A DNA stretch of 43,355 nucleotides from DAMCZI01 sp032095175 (GTDB lineage: Bacteria; Bacillota; Clostridia; Clostridiales; Caloramatoraceae). The stretch's first letter is position 1; the number at the start of each line of letters is the position of its first letter. The position numbers and the translations under genes were made by a program. The stretch is taken from positions 1 to 43,355 of the forward strand of contig DAMCZI010000037.1 of NCBI GenBank assembly GCA_032095175.1, in the 5' to 3' direction. The notes beneath the pieces were generated by a model. It did not search any database. It had not been told where the DNA came from and saw nothing but the letters and a program-made list of their open reading frames with translations. This document shows, in pieces, positions 16,367 to 23,556 of the stretch.

Positions 16367-16466
16367 TACAAAAGAAGGAATTAAATTAAAAATGGAAAAT
16401 GCTAATTATACATTTAATAGATATATTGATAGAGAACATGGGATTCTCATATTGATTTACAATAGT
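16367..16466 (+). repeat. R3 leader repeat, copy 4 (5'-truncated)
   Basis: TTACAAAAGAAGGAATTAAA, then TGCTAATTATACATTTAATA, then TTGATAGAGAACATGGGATT and ATATTGATTTACAATAGTAA. It starts 18 bases after the GNAT stop codon. Confidence 0.6.
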
Positions 16467-16484
16467 AAGATATTGCACTATAAT
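16456..16484 (+). promoter_or_regulatory. Promoter overlapping the end of R3 copy 4
   Basis: TTTACA (16456-16461), 17-base spacer, TATAAT (16479-16484). The -35 element is inside the conserved end of R3, the -10 element just beyond it. This is the clearest evidence that R3 carries promoter function for the gene that follows, the HAD phosphatase at 16523. Confidence 0.6.
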
Positions 16485-16522
16485 CCGATATTTTGTAAAT
16501 GATTGAGAGATGGTGATATATA

Positions 16523-17083
16523 ATGGGCGAAAAGGAGAATTTAGCAGTGTTTTTAGACTTGCAAGGGACTTTGGGTGGAGAAGGTAGAGGAAGTATAATG
16601 AAATTTTCATTTTTCCCAGGAGCAATAGAAGCTATAAAGATAATTAACGATCATGAATGGTTAGCTATTCTTATTACAAATCAGGCACATATATCAATGG
16701 GATATTTTACATTAGAGGAGTATGAAAGAAGGCTAGAGAAACTTAAGCAGGAACTACATGAAGAGGGTGCTTATCTTAATGCAGTTTATTGTTGTCCACA
16801 TGGAGCAAATGAATGCTCATGTAGAAAGCCATTAACAGGAATGATTGAAAAGGCCATACAAGATTTTAATATAAATATTAGTAATAGTTATATAATTGGA
16901 GATTCGGGAACTACTGATATGGTATTAGCCCAAAAGGTAGGTGCAAAAGGTGTTCTTGTTCGTACAGGTTCAGGTGAAAGAAGTTTAACAATAAGCAGAC
17001 ATAAGTGGGCAGATTATGAACCAGCACATATAGCTGATAATATTCTTGGTGCTGTAAACTGGATTTTTAAAGATTTAGATTAA
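16523..17083 (+). CDS. HAD-IIIA phosphatase (GmhB/histidinol-phosphatase-like)
   Basis: A 186-residue HAD protein. Motif I reads F-L-D12-L-Q14-G-T-L: the nucleophile Asp is present but the second Asp of DxD is Gln. Motif II is ILITNQAHIS, and the metal/turn motif IIGDSGTTDMVLAQKVGAKG supplies the last acidic residues. CCPHGANECSCRKP matches the C-x-H...C-x-C zinc site of GmhB-type enzymes. A DLQGT motif I looks fixed in a subgroup of clostridial relatives as I recall them, so it may not mean loss of activity. ATG 16523 has gagagatggtgat upstream. The true substrate is unknown. Confidence 0.8.
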   Translation: MGEKENLAVFLDLQGTLGGEGRGSIMKFSFFPGAIEAIKIINDHEWLAILITNQAHISMGYFTLEEYERRLEKLKQELHEEGAYLNAVYCCPHGANECSCRKPLTGMIEKAIQDFNINISNSYIIGDSGTTDMVLAQKVGAKGVLVRTGSGERSLTISRHKWADYEPAHIADNILGAVNWIFKDLD

Positions 17084-17136
17084 TACACTATTTTCTTTTA
17101 ATGTATATTTATAAAATTATATGAGGGGGTATAAAA

Positions 17137-17649
17137 TTGAAAAGTAGAATAAATTTTGAGAAATTTATTTCAGATGATAAATTTCATTATTTTTTAGATT
17201 TAGCTACAAATGAAGAAGTGGAGGTAATGAATTATGGAAGAGTGTTTACATTAGAAGAATCTGATCTGCAATACAAAGGTATGTTGAGAATAAATAGAAA
17301 ACATGAGGGCTTTGGATACTTTAAGGTATTTCTAAAGGGTACAAATACTTATATAGGTTTAGGGGCATTGGTAGCTAATGATGATTTAACTAAGGGTGAG
17401 ATTGAATATCTTCTTTTGCCTGAATATTGGGGACAAGGCTATGGAAGCGAAATTGTTGAGGAGTTATTAAAAATAGCAGAAACAACAAAGAGTATAACAC
17501 GAATTGAAGCATCAATAGACCCTAATAATATAGGCTCAAGAAAAATATTATTAAAAAATGGCTTTGTTTCATGCAAATTATATAAAAACCCTGATGATGG
17601 TTCTCCAGTAGAAATGTTAAGCAAAAAAATAGTATATCCCGTACTATGA
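17137..17649 (+). CDS. GNAT N-acetyltransferase (RimJ/RimL type)
   Basis: A 170-residue single-domain acetyltransferase. The strand-loop EIEYLLLPEYWGQGYGSEIV holds the acetyl-CoA loop W-G-Q-G-Y-G, followed by RIEASIDPNNIGSRKILLKNGF, the typical N-x-x-S-x-x-[VLI]-L-x-K-x-G-F ending of the RimJ/RimL group. TTG 17137 is the only suitable start: gaggggg lies at 17122-17128. It follows the HAD gene by 53 bases and may share its transcript. Protein or small-molecule target unknown. Confidence 0.83.
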   Translation: MKSRINFEKFISDDKFHYFLDLATNEEVEVMNYGRVFTLEESDLQYKGMLRINRKHEGFGYFKVFLKGTNTYIGLGALVANDDLTKGEIEYLLLPEYWGQGYGSEIVEELLKIAETTKSITRIEASIDPNNIGSRKILLKNGFVSCKLYKNPDDGSPVEMLSKKIVYPVL

Positions 17650-17777
17650 AATTTTGTGAGCAAATTATATTTTCAAAGCACTTATATTGACATCTTGTTA
17701 TAATAAATAATTGTGCAATAAAGGCTATTTGTATAACACACAGATAAAAATAATCTTTTAGAAATGGAGCATTTAAA

Positions 17778-18107
17778 ATGAAAGAGGAAATATACAAGTG
17801 TTTAGAGAATTATGAAGAACAAACAAAGCAAAGATTTTGTATATTATATGGACTTATTTATGAAAGTACTTTTCGAAATATTGATGAAAAATTATGGGCT
17901 AAATTACCTTCATTTTATGTAGGTAATAGTTTTGTTCGTCTTATTCCCTTTAAAGACCATATTAATGTCGAAGCAAAAGCAGCTATTTTTCATAAAGATG
18001 AATTGTCAGAATATAAGATAACACCCAAAGGTATGCTGCAAATTTTTCATAATCAACAGGTTCCTTGCGAATTGTTAAAAATAATTTTTAAAGAAAGTTT
18101 TGAGTAA
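17778..18107 (+). CDS. DUF1801-family protein (YdhG-like)
   Basis: A 109-residue protein matching the DUF1801 pattern: LWAKLPSFYVGNSFVRLIPF, KDHINVEAKAA, then YKITPKGMLQIFHNQQVP near the C-terminus. The small alpha+beta fold resembles the frataxin-like YdhG proteins; no biochemical role is established. A tggag site lies 9 bases before ATG 17778. It stands alone and has its own 128-bp upstream region. Confidence 0.78.
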   Translation: MKEEIYKCLENYEEQTKQRFCILYGLIYESTFRNIDEKLWAKLPSFYVGNSFVRLIPFKDHINVEAKAAIFHKDELSEYKITPKGMLQIFHNQQVPCELLKIIFKESFE

Positions 18108-18199
18108 ATTATAGTTTAATCGAAAGAATCTTCTAATATTATGCTTGGAAATATTGATTCGTTAAAAAAATTATAAGAGGGGTTTGATACGAATTAATT

Positions 18200-18233
18200 C
18201 CTAGTCTTTGTATATTAAATATAAAGACTCAGG
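18200..18233. other. Small imperfect hairpin
   Basis: CCTAGTCTTT (18200-18209) and AAAGACTCAGG (18223-18233) pair with one bulge. It lies about 95 bases after the DUF1801 stop in the 213-bp gap. It could be a weak terminator; no strong T run follows. Confidence 0.4.
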
Positions 18234-18320
18234 AATATTTTAATATAGAAGTTCTTTCCCTTGTTTAAAAACATTGAATAATTTATAATTGGAATAATTT
18301 ATGATTAGGGAGGGCTTATA

Positions 18321-18863
18321 ATGATTTATTATCAAGATGATAGTATTAAGATTAGAGATATATGTAGCGAGGATGTTATTAATCTATTTTCCTGTAGAAT
18401 AGACAGAGAACTTAATTTGCATGATCCAAGACCAATACCTCATACAAGTAAAGAATTGGTGGCAGAATGTATAGATTATTGTAATAGATTTGATACTGAA
18501 GTAATGAATGATAATGTTGAAGATAGACAGTACAAATATTTTATTATTACTAATAATGAGGGGAATTTTATAGGCTTTGTTAATTTTTTTAGCATAGATA
18601 AATCAAAAAAACAAGGTGAAATGGGAATAAATATATGCGACAAAAGGTACTGGAGAAAAGGTATTGCCTATAAAGCAATAGATATAGTAACTAAGTACAT
18701 ATACAATAATATGGATATTGATAGAATATATATTGAAACTGGTGAAACTAATAAACCTGCATTGGGATTGTTTGAAAAACTAAGTTTTAAAAGATGTGGT
18801 GAGTACATTGAAGATGATGAGTTCAAGTTTATAGTTATGGAAAAACGAAGGAGTTCTTTTTAA
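18321..18863 (+). CDS. GNAT N-acetyltransferase (RimJ/RimL type)
   Basis: A 180-residue acetyltransferase with KQGEMGINICDKRYWRKGIA (acetyl-CoA loop W-R-K-G-I-A) and IYIETGETNKPALGLFEKLS, then FKRCGEYIEDDEFKFIVMEK. The opening IKIRDICSEDVINLFSCRID is typical of the RimL-like group that often acts on ribosomal or other protein N-termini or on antibiotics. A gggagggc site lies 6 bases before ATG 18321. A hairpin at 18888-18914 with a following T-rich stretch may end the transcript. Confidence 0.82.
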   Translation: MIYYQDDSIKIRDICSEDVINLFSCRIDRELNLHDPRPIPHTSKELVAECIDYCNRFDTEVMNDNVEDRQYKYFIITNNEGNFIGFVNFFSIDKSKKQGEMGINICDKRYWRKGIAYKAIDIVTKYIYNNMDIDRIYIETGETNKPALGLFEKLSFKRCGEYIEDDEFKFIVMEKRRSSF

Positions 18864-18887
18864 AATAGTTTGCGATTTTTAAGGTTT

Positions 18888-18925
18888 GGTTCAGTAGGAT
18901 ATGATGAACTGAGCTTATTATTTTT
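18888..18925 (+). terminator. Possible terminator after the GNAT gene
   Basis: GTTCAGT (18889-18895) pairs with ACTGAGC (18908-18914) with one mismatch, followed by TTATTATTTTT. A short stem, so termination would be partial. Confidence 0.4.
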
Positions 18926-18938
18926 GGGGGATTTAATA

Positions 18939-19637
18939 ATGAACAGGCTAGATTAGATAAAAGAAAAAAGGGAAATGGCAGAGAAAAGGTATGATACAAT
19001 TTTTTCTATTGGCTACGATAATAATTGGGGAGAAATAGAAGAGATACATAAAGAAAATTTATTATACTTTTTAGGCTTAATTCCCAGTGGTGATACAATT
19101 TTAGATGCTGCATGTGGAACAGGTAAGTATTGGTCAATAATAACTACAAATGGATATAATGTTTTAGGTATTGATCAGTCACAAAAAATGTTAGATAATG
19201 CAATAAACAAATTTCCAGATATAAATGTTAAAAAGATAGGTTTGCAGGAAATAAGCTTTAATAACAGGTTCAAAGGAATTATTTGTATTGATGCTATGGA
19301 GAATGTTTTCCCAGAAGAATGGACACTTGTTCTTAACAATTTTTATAAAGCTTTAGAAGAGGATGGGTATTTGTATTTTACAGTAGAAACAATTAGTAAA
19401 GATGAGACAGAATATGCATTAAAAAAAGGACTCGAAATAGGACTTCCAGTTGTTGAAGGGGAATATGCTCATGAGGGAGGTTATCATTATTATCCTTCTA
19501 TAGAAAAAGTCAAAGAGTGGCTTAATTTATCAGGCTTTTTTATCATAAAAGAAGGCACTTCAGATGGATATGAACATTTTATTGTGAGGAAAAGTTTAAT
19601 AAGGAGATGTAGTCATTCATCTTATCTAGGGGGTTAG
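18939..19637 (+). pseudogene. Class I SAM methyltransferase with TAG at codon 6; possible restart at 18975
   Basis: A strong ggggga site precedes ATG 18939, which reads M-N-R-L-D-TAG-I-K-E-K-R-E-M-A-E-K and stays in frame with the long open stretch. The TAG (18954-18956) therefore looks like a point change in an intact N-terminal helix. ATG 18975, with aaaggga 2-8 bases upstream, could restart translation and give a 220-residue enzyme that still contains the whole SAM domain: motif I ILDAACGTGKY, strand 2 VLGIDQSQKM, later ICIDAMENVFPEEW. Only a short leader helix would be lost, so the gene may remain functional. The next gene starts 4 bases after its stop. Confidence 0.7.
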
Positions 19638-19640
19638 TTT

Positions 19641-20468
19641 ATGTACTTAGCTATGGACGATTTTGGAGAAGACTATGCTCAAGAAATTAAGAAATTAAAT
19701 AGTGAAAAGGATAGATGGAAGAGAATAGCTGATATAGCATGTCAGTATGGATTAAAGGGTATACAGATAAATCCATCAGTATATAAGGGACAAATGGGAT
19801 TATCATTAAATATGATTCCAAATTATTTTGACAAATTTAGGCTTACTTATCACATTGGTGGATTATTCACGTTGGAGTCTGAAGATGACTACAATAATTT
19901 AAATAATCAAATATCAGAAGCATTTGATATTTCAGCTGAGCATGGGGTTGAGGACGTATCGTTTCATCCTCCTTTTATAAAAAATGAAAATAATATAATA
20001 CGAGATAACATAAAAGGATACCTGAATAGGTTAATAGAATATTGGATTCCAAGGTTTTTAGATAAGAACATAACTTTATCTCTTGAGACTCATGTTACAT
20101 CAAAGTATTTTGTTTTTAAGGGATTAAGTGATTACAGCAAATTTGTATCAAATTATAGGGAACTTGGTGTACTTATAGATATATCACATAATTTTTATGA
20201 TAAATATAGTGTCGATGAAATCCTAGATACCTTGAAAGATTTGAAAATCACTGGACTGCATTTAAGTGATGCTATTTCAGAAGAAGAGTTTCATAAGGGG
20301 ACTCACTTGCCCATAGGAAAAGGAAATATCGATTTTGGTAAAATCATAACCCAATTTAAAGATAATCCTAATATATGTGGAGCTTTAGAGATAAAAGGTC
20401 TATCTAAGGAGATTTCTGAAAGTATCAACAATTTAAATGCTTTCTTATCCAATAGAGCAGATCATTAA
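19641..20468 (+). CDS. Sugar phosphate isomerase/epimerase-like TIM barrel (AP endonuclease 2 family)
   Basis: A 275-residue TIM-barrel protein. Metal-ligand-bearing strands can be seen in order: LTYHIGG (70s), VSFHPPF (about 110), LSLETHV (Glu, about 150), LGVLIDISHNFY (Asp/His, about 178-190), ITGLHLSDA (His, about 210), and CGALEIKG (Glu near 255). This is the xylose-isomerase-like/endonuclease IV fold. The substrate is unknown. A gggggt site lies before ATG 19641, and the spacing of 3 bases to the methyltransferase stop implies a shared transcript, so the two may act on one compound. HP5 ends the unit. Confidence 0.78.
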   Translation: MYLAMDDFGEDYAQEIKKLNSEKDRWKRIADIACQYGLKGIQINPSVYKGQMGLSLNMIPNYFDKFRLTYHIGGLFTLESEDDYNNLNNQISEAFDISAEHGVEDVSFHPPFIKNENNIIRDNIKGYLNRLIEYWIPRFLDKNITLSLETHVTSKYFVFKGLSDYSKFVSNYRELGVLIDISHNFYDKYSVDEILDTLKDLKITGLHLSDAISEEEFHKGTHLPIGKGNIDFGKIITQFKDNPNICGALEIKGLSKEISESINNLNAFLSNRADH

Positions 20469-20489
20469 TTCGTGACATTCTTATTAAAT

Positions 20490-20525
20490 GTAAAAAAGCT
20501 TGTATTGTAAAGTGCAAGCTTTTAA
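20490..20525. terminator. HP5 palindromic hairpin repeat / terminator
   Basis: AAAAGCTTG...CAAGCTTTT with loop TATTGTAAAGTG, 25 bases after the TIM-barrel stop. Followed by TTTAATTTGACAT; outer arms of the family are mostly lost here. Confidence 0.8.
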
Positions 20526-20570
20526 TTTGACATTATAGAAAACATATAACATAATAGGTAACAGATGTTG

Positions 20571-20586
20571 CGCAACACGTGTTGCG
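20571..20586. promoter_or_regulatory. Probable TetR-family operator
   Basis: A perfect 16-bp palindrome CGCAACACGTGTTGCG, 14 bases before the tetR start and overlapping its ribosome-site region. It is much more GC-rich than the surrounding DNA. Placement and symmetry fit autoregulation by the TetR-type protein encoded next. Confidence 0.7.
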
Positions 20587-20600
20587 AGGGAGGGGGAAAT

Positions 20601-21158
20601 ATGCCACCTAAGGTAAAGATAAATAGAGATATGGTAGTTCATGCAGGCTTTGAACTGATTAGAGAGCAGGGAATTGGCTGTTTAAATGCAAGGAGCCTAG
20701 CAGATAAATTAAACTGTTCAGTAAAACCCTTGTTTAGGTTATATGAAAATATGGATGCTTGTAAAGCTGATATCATGACGGAAGTTTGTAATTTTTACAA
20801 TGCTTTTGTGGAGCAGCGTATAAGACCAGATGATCAGTTATTAACAATAAGTCTAGCATATGCAGAAATGGCACAAACTGAACGCAATTTATTTCAGGCA
20901 ATGTTCGTATCAAATGCAAATCCAGCATGGAGTATTGCAGATGTATTGGAAGCTGAATGGAATCAAGGTGTTATTGAACAGACAATGATTAGATATAACA
21001 TTTCCAGAATGTGTGCAAAAAAACTATTCCGTGATATATGGCTGTATACACATGGAGTTGCAACACAAATATATGGGAATGCTATAGTGTTATCCACTAA
21101 AGAGATAAAGGAATTAATTACGCATGCAATTATGTGCTTTTTAAAGGGGGAATCTTAA
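20601..21158 (+). CDS. TetR/AcrR-family transcriptional regulator
   Basis: A 185-residue regulator. The N-terminal helix-turn-helix is clear: INRDMVVHAGFELIREQG, then LNARSLADKLNCSVKPLFRL, then YENMDACKADIM. The C-terminal part (about 60-185) is an all-helical ligand/dimer domain rich in aromatic residues. I choose ATG 20601 (MPPKVK) because gagggaggggg lies just before it; the longer frame from 20565 would run through the palindromic operator. It is followed after 1 base by a methyltransferase gene, so the two form an operon, the likely regulated target being that enzyme. Confidence 0.86.
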   Translation: MPPKVKINRDMVVHAGFELIREQGIGCLNARSLADKLNCSVKPLFRLYENMDACKADIMTEVCNFYNAFVEQRIRPDDQLLTISLAYAEMAQTERNLFQAMFVSNANPAWSIADVLEAEWNQGVIEQTMIRYNISRMCAKKLFRDIWLYTHGVATQIYGNAIVLSTKEIKELITHAIMCFLKGES

Positions 21159-21159
21159 A

Positions 21160-21888
21160 ATGGAAGAAAAAGATTTAGAATACATAGAAGGTCTTAAGGA
21201 GTGGCTAGAAGAGACAAAAGATACAAAACTTGAGGAAATGGATCAATTTTTTAAAGAACGAGTTGATGGTTATGAAGAACATATGTCGCCATGGAAAGAA
21301 TGCTATGAATGGATGGCGGAGCTTATTCCAGAAGGGACAAAGGAATTGTTGGATGTCGGATGCGGAACTGGGCTGGAGCTAGACAATATTTTTAAACGAT
21401 TTGCTAATATGAAAGTAACAGGTATTGATTTAGCGGAGTCTATGTTAAATGAGCTTAAAAGAAAGCATATAGATAAAAATCTTACACTGATTTGTGAAGA
21501 TTATTTTGCTGCACCTTTTGGAAAAAAGTGTTTTGATGCAGCAGTATCCTTTCAAACGTTACACCATTTTAAACCAGAAAAGAAAATTCTAATTTTCCAA
21601 AAACTTTATGATAGTTTGAGGGATGGCGGCTGTTATATTGAATGCGATTATATTGCAAGAACACAGGAACAAGAGGATTTATTATTTACTGAATGTGATC
21701 GTAGAAGAAAGCGAGATAATATTCCAGAAGATGTGTTTATTCATTTTGATACACCTTTAACCCTGGAACATGAAATTGACTTAATGAAACAAGCAGGATT
21801 TGAAAAGGTTGAATTGATGGGATACAAAGGAGAGGATCATACACCAATGATTGTTGCTACTAAGAAGTCAGCAACTGTTAATAAATAA
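21160..21888 (+). CDS. Class I SAM-dependent methyltransferase, TetR-controlled
   Basis: A 242-residue methyltransferase with motif I LLDVGCGTGLELDN, strand 2 VTGIDLAESML, an acidic CEDYFAAPF, and AVSFQTLHHFKPEKKILIFQ with the YDSLRDGGCYIECDY strand. The first 55 residues form a charged helical leader (KEWLEETKDTKLEEMDQFFK). It starts 1 base after the tetR stop, so its translation is likely coupled. Pairing with a TetR regulator suggests a ligand-inducible modification of a toxic small molecule, an inference. HP6 follows 48 bases after the stop. Confidence 0.85.
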   Translation: MEEKDLEYIEGLKEWLEETKDTKLEEMDQFFKERVDGYEEHMSPWKECYEWMAELIPEGTKELLDVGCGTGLELDNIFKRFANMKVTGIDLAESMLNELKRKHIDKNLTLICEDYFAAPFGKKCFDAAVSFQTLHHFKPEKKILIFQKLYDSLRDGGCYIECDYIARTQEQEDLLFTECDRRRKRDNIPEDVFIHFDTPLTLEHEIDLMKQAGFEKVELMGYKGEDHTPMIVATKKSATVNK

Positions 21889-21936
21889 ACAAAATATTGT
21901 AATTATATTAAATTGTAATATTATTTTTAAATGTTC

Positions 21937-21966
21937 AAAAGCTTGCAATGTAAAGTGCAAGCTTTT
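21937..21966. terminator. HP6 palindromic hairpin repeat / terminator
   Basis: AAAAGCTTGCA (21937-21947) / TGCAAGCTTTT (21956-21966), loop ATGTAAAG, identical in core to HP2. Flanked by ATGTTC and GTTCATT. Confidence 0.82.
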
Positions 21967-22452
21967 AATTTTGTTCATTAACTAGAAACTTACGCTATAT
22001 AATGATTAGGTCTAAAAATGGCAAAAACATTTATAATTGTTCTCTCAATTGTATTAACTTTCATCAATACATATAATTTTATTATGAGTTAAATTAGATT
22101 TTTAAGAAAAGACAAATTAAAAGTTGTATTTTATTTAAGGGAAATAAATATAATAGAACTTATGTATATAAACTTGGATATAGCAAGGTTTATCTGAGTA
22201 CGAACCACATTCAATAATATGAAAAAACGGGATTCTGTGAAACAGGTTTAGATATTGACAAATGGGGATATCCAAATAAGGTTTATGAACATGACAGCTT
22301 AGCATAAAGAAGAAATACTGCGAATATGCGATTATGGTGATGCAAGGTACAGAAGAAACAATAAATTTCAAACACAATAATTTTTATATGTATTATTTGT
22401 GTTGTACCTTTTTCATTTTCTATTCATTACATATGAAAGGGGTACATTATTT
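21967..22452. other. Long spacer with no convincing gene
   Basis: About 490 bases. A 24-codon hydrophobic open stretch starts at ATG 22018 without a ribosome site. Between about 22240 and 22380 short protein-like pieces appear in different frames (YPNKVYEHDSLA, CDYGDARYRRNNKFQ), suggesting a decayed gene that I cannot identify. No R2 or R3 copy recognised. Confidence 0.4.
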
Positions 22453-23346
22453 ATGTCCAAAAATAAAATTCTAGAAAATATTGATATATTTAAATGTCCT
22501 ATATGTGGAAGCAAAATGGATATTTATGACTTGAAAAGTTTAATATGTTCCAATAAACATTGCTTTGATTTATCTAAAAATGGATATGTGAACTTATTAT
22601 TGAGATCTAATAAAACAGGATATGATAAAGCAATGTTAAAATCAAGAAATATAGTATGCAAGATTGGTTTTTTTAAACCAATGTTAGAAAAGATAAGCGA
22701 TATAATAGTAAAGGAGATAAGCAATACTGTCTTTGATAAAAGAAGAATATTGGATGCTGGCTGTGGTGAGGGTTCTCACTTGGAACAAATTATTAGTAAA
22801 TTGCGCAATAAGACTCCAGTTAACTTTGATGGTGTAGGTATTGATATTTCCAAAGAAGGAATACAAATTGCAACAAAGGAGTATCCGGACAATATTTGGT
22901 GTGTTGGGGATTTAGCAAAAAATCCTTTTATGAATAAGAAATTTGATGTAGTGCTTAACATCCTTTCACCATCAAATTACTTTGAATTTAATAGGATTAT
23001 TTCTGATAATGGAATACTTATTAAAGTTGTTCCAGGAAGTAATTATCTTAAAGAATTAAGAGAAGTGTTCTATGATAAAACAGATAAACAAACGTATACA
23101 AATGAAAAAGTTTTAAAACACTTTAGTAATAATTTTGATTTAATAGATAAGCAGCAAATACTGTATTGTATAGAATTAGACAAAGAAAACCTTAGAAACC
23201 TAATAAAAATGACACCTTTGTCATGGAGAGCTACAAACGAAAAAATTCAAAAAGCTCTTAATATTAAAAGTAACAGAATAACAGTAGATTTCACCATTAT
23301 GTGTGGAAAAAGATTAACACGGAGTTCTAAAATAAATGATTATTAA
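22453..23346 (+). CDS. RlmA-like 23S rRNA (guanine-N1) methyltransferase
   Basis: A 297-residue protein with the RlmA layout: an N-terminal zinc ribbon (Cys15, Cys18, Cys32, His36 in CPICGS...CSNKHCFDLSKNGYVNLL), then a Rossmann SAM domain with motif I ILDAGCGEGSH and strand 2 GVGIDISKEGIQIA, then VLNILSPSNYFEFNRIISDNG. Family members methylate G745 or G748 in helix 35 of 23S rRNA; the G748 type (TlrB) gives tylosin resistance, and which type this is cannot be told. ATG 22453 has aaagggg 11 bases upstream. It is the last gene of the array-like region. Confidence 0.83.
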   Translation: MSKNKILENIDIFKCPICGSKMDIYDLKSLICSNKHCFDLSKNGYVNLLLRSNKTGYDKAMLKSRNIVCKIGFFKPMLEKISDIIVKEISNTVFDKRRILDAGCGEGSHLEQIISKLRNKTPVNFDGVGIDISKEGIQIATKEYPDNIWCVGDLAKNPFMNKKFDVVLNILSPSNYFEFNRIISDNGILIKVVPGSNYLKELREVFYDKTDKQTYTNEKVLKHFSNNFDLIDKQQILYCIELDKENLRNLIKMTPLSWRATNEKIQKALNIKSNRITVDFTIMCGKRLTRSSKINDY

Positions 23347-23452
23347 AAAGTATCTTTTTAATGAGTGTATACCATTGATTTTTACCTAAAGCATACATCG
23401 TATGGATAATCACGGAATTAATTGTAGTGTGATTTTACCATAAAAAAATAAT

Positions 23453-23481
23453 TTGTAACAAATATTAACATATTGTAATAT
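23453..23481 (+). promoter_or_regulatory. Candidate promoter of the membrane-protein pair
   Basis: TTGTAA (23453-23458), 17-base spacer, TAATAT (23476-23481), about 75 bases before the ATG at 23557. Moderate match to the vegetative consensus. Confidence 0.45.
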
Positions 23482-23556
23482 AAATTTAAATGTGCTATAG
23501 TTAAATTATATAGAAATTGGTATATTGTAACAATTGTACCTTAGTGGAGGGATAGT

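Noticed and set aside
3058..21966. HP hairpins as true integron attC sites
   Set aside because: Some copies contain AAAACGTTAAAA, which superficially resembles core-site ends, but the R-Y-Y-Y-A-A-C / G-T-T-R-R-R-Y boxes are not present at both ends in consistent positions, and the elements fit terminators well.
22018..22092. 24-residue hydrophobic peptide in the spacer
   Set aside because: No ribosome site and surrounded by decayed sequence; a toxin-type small peptide was considered, but nothing supports it.
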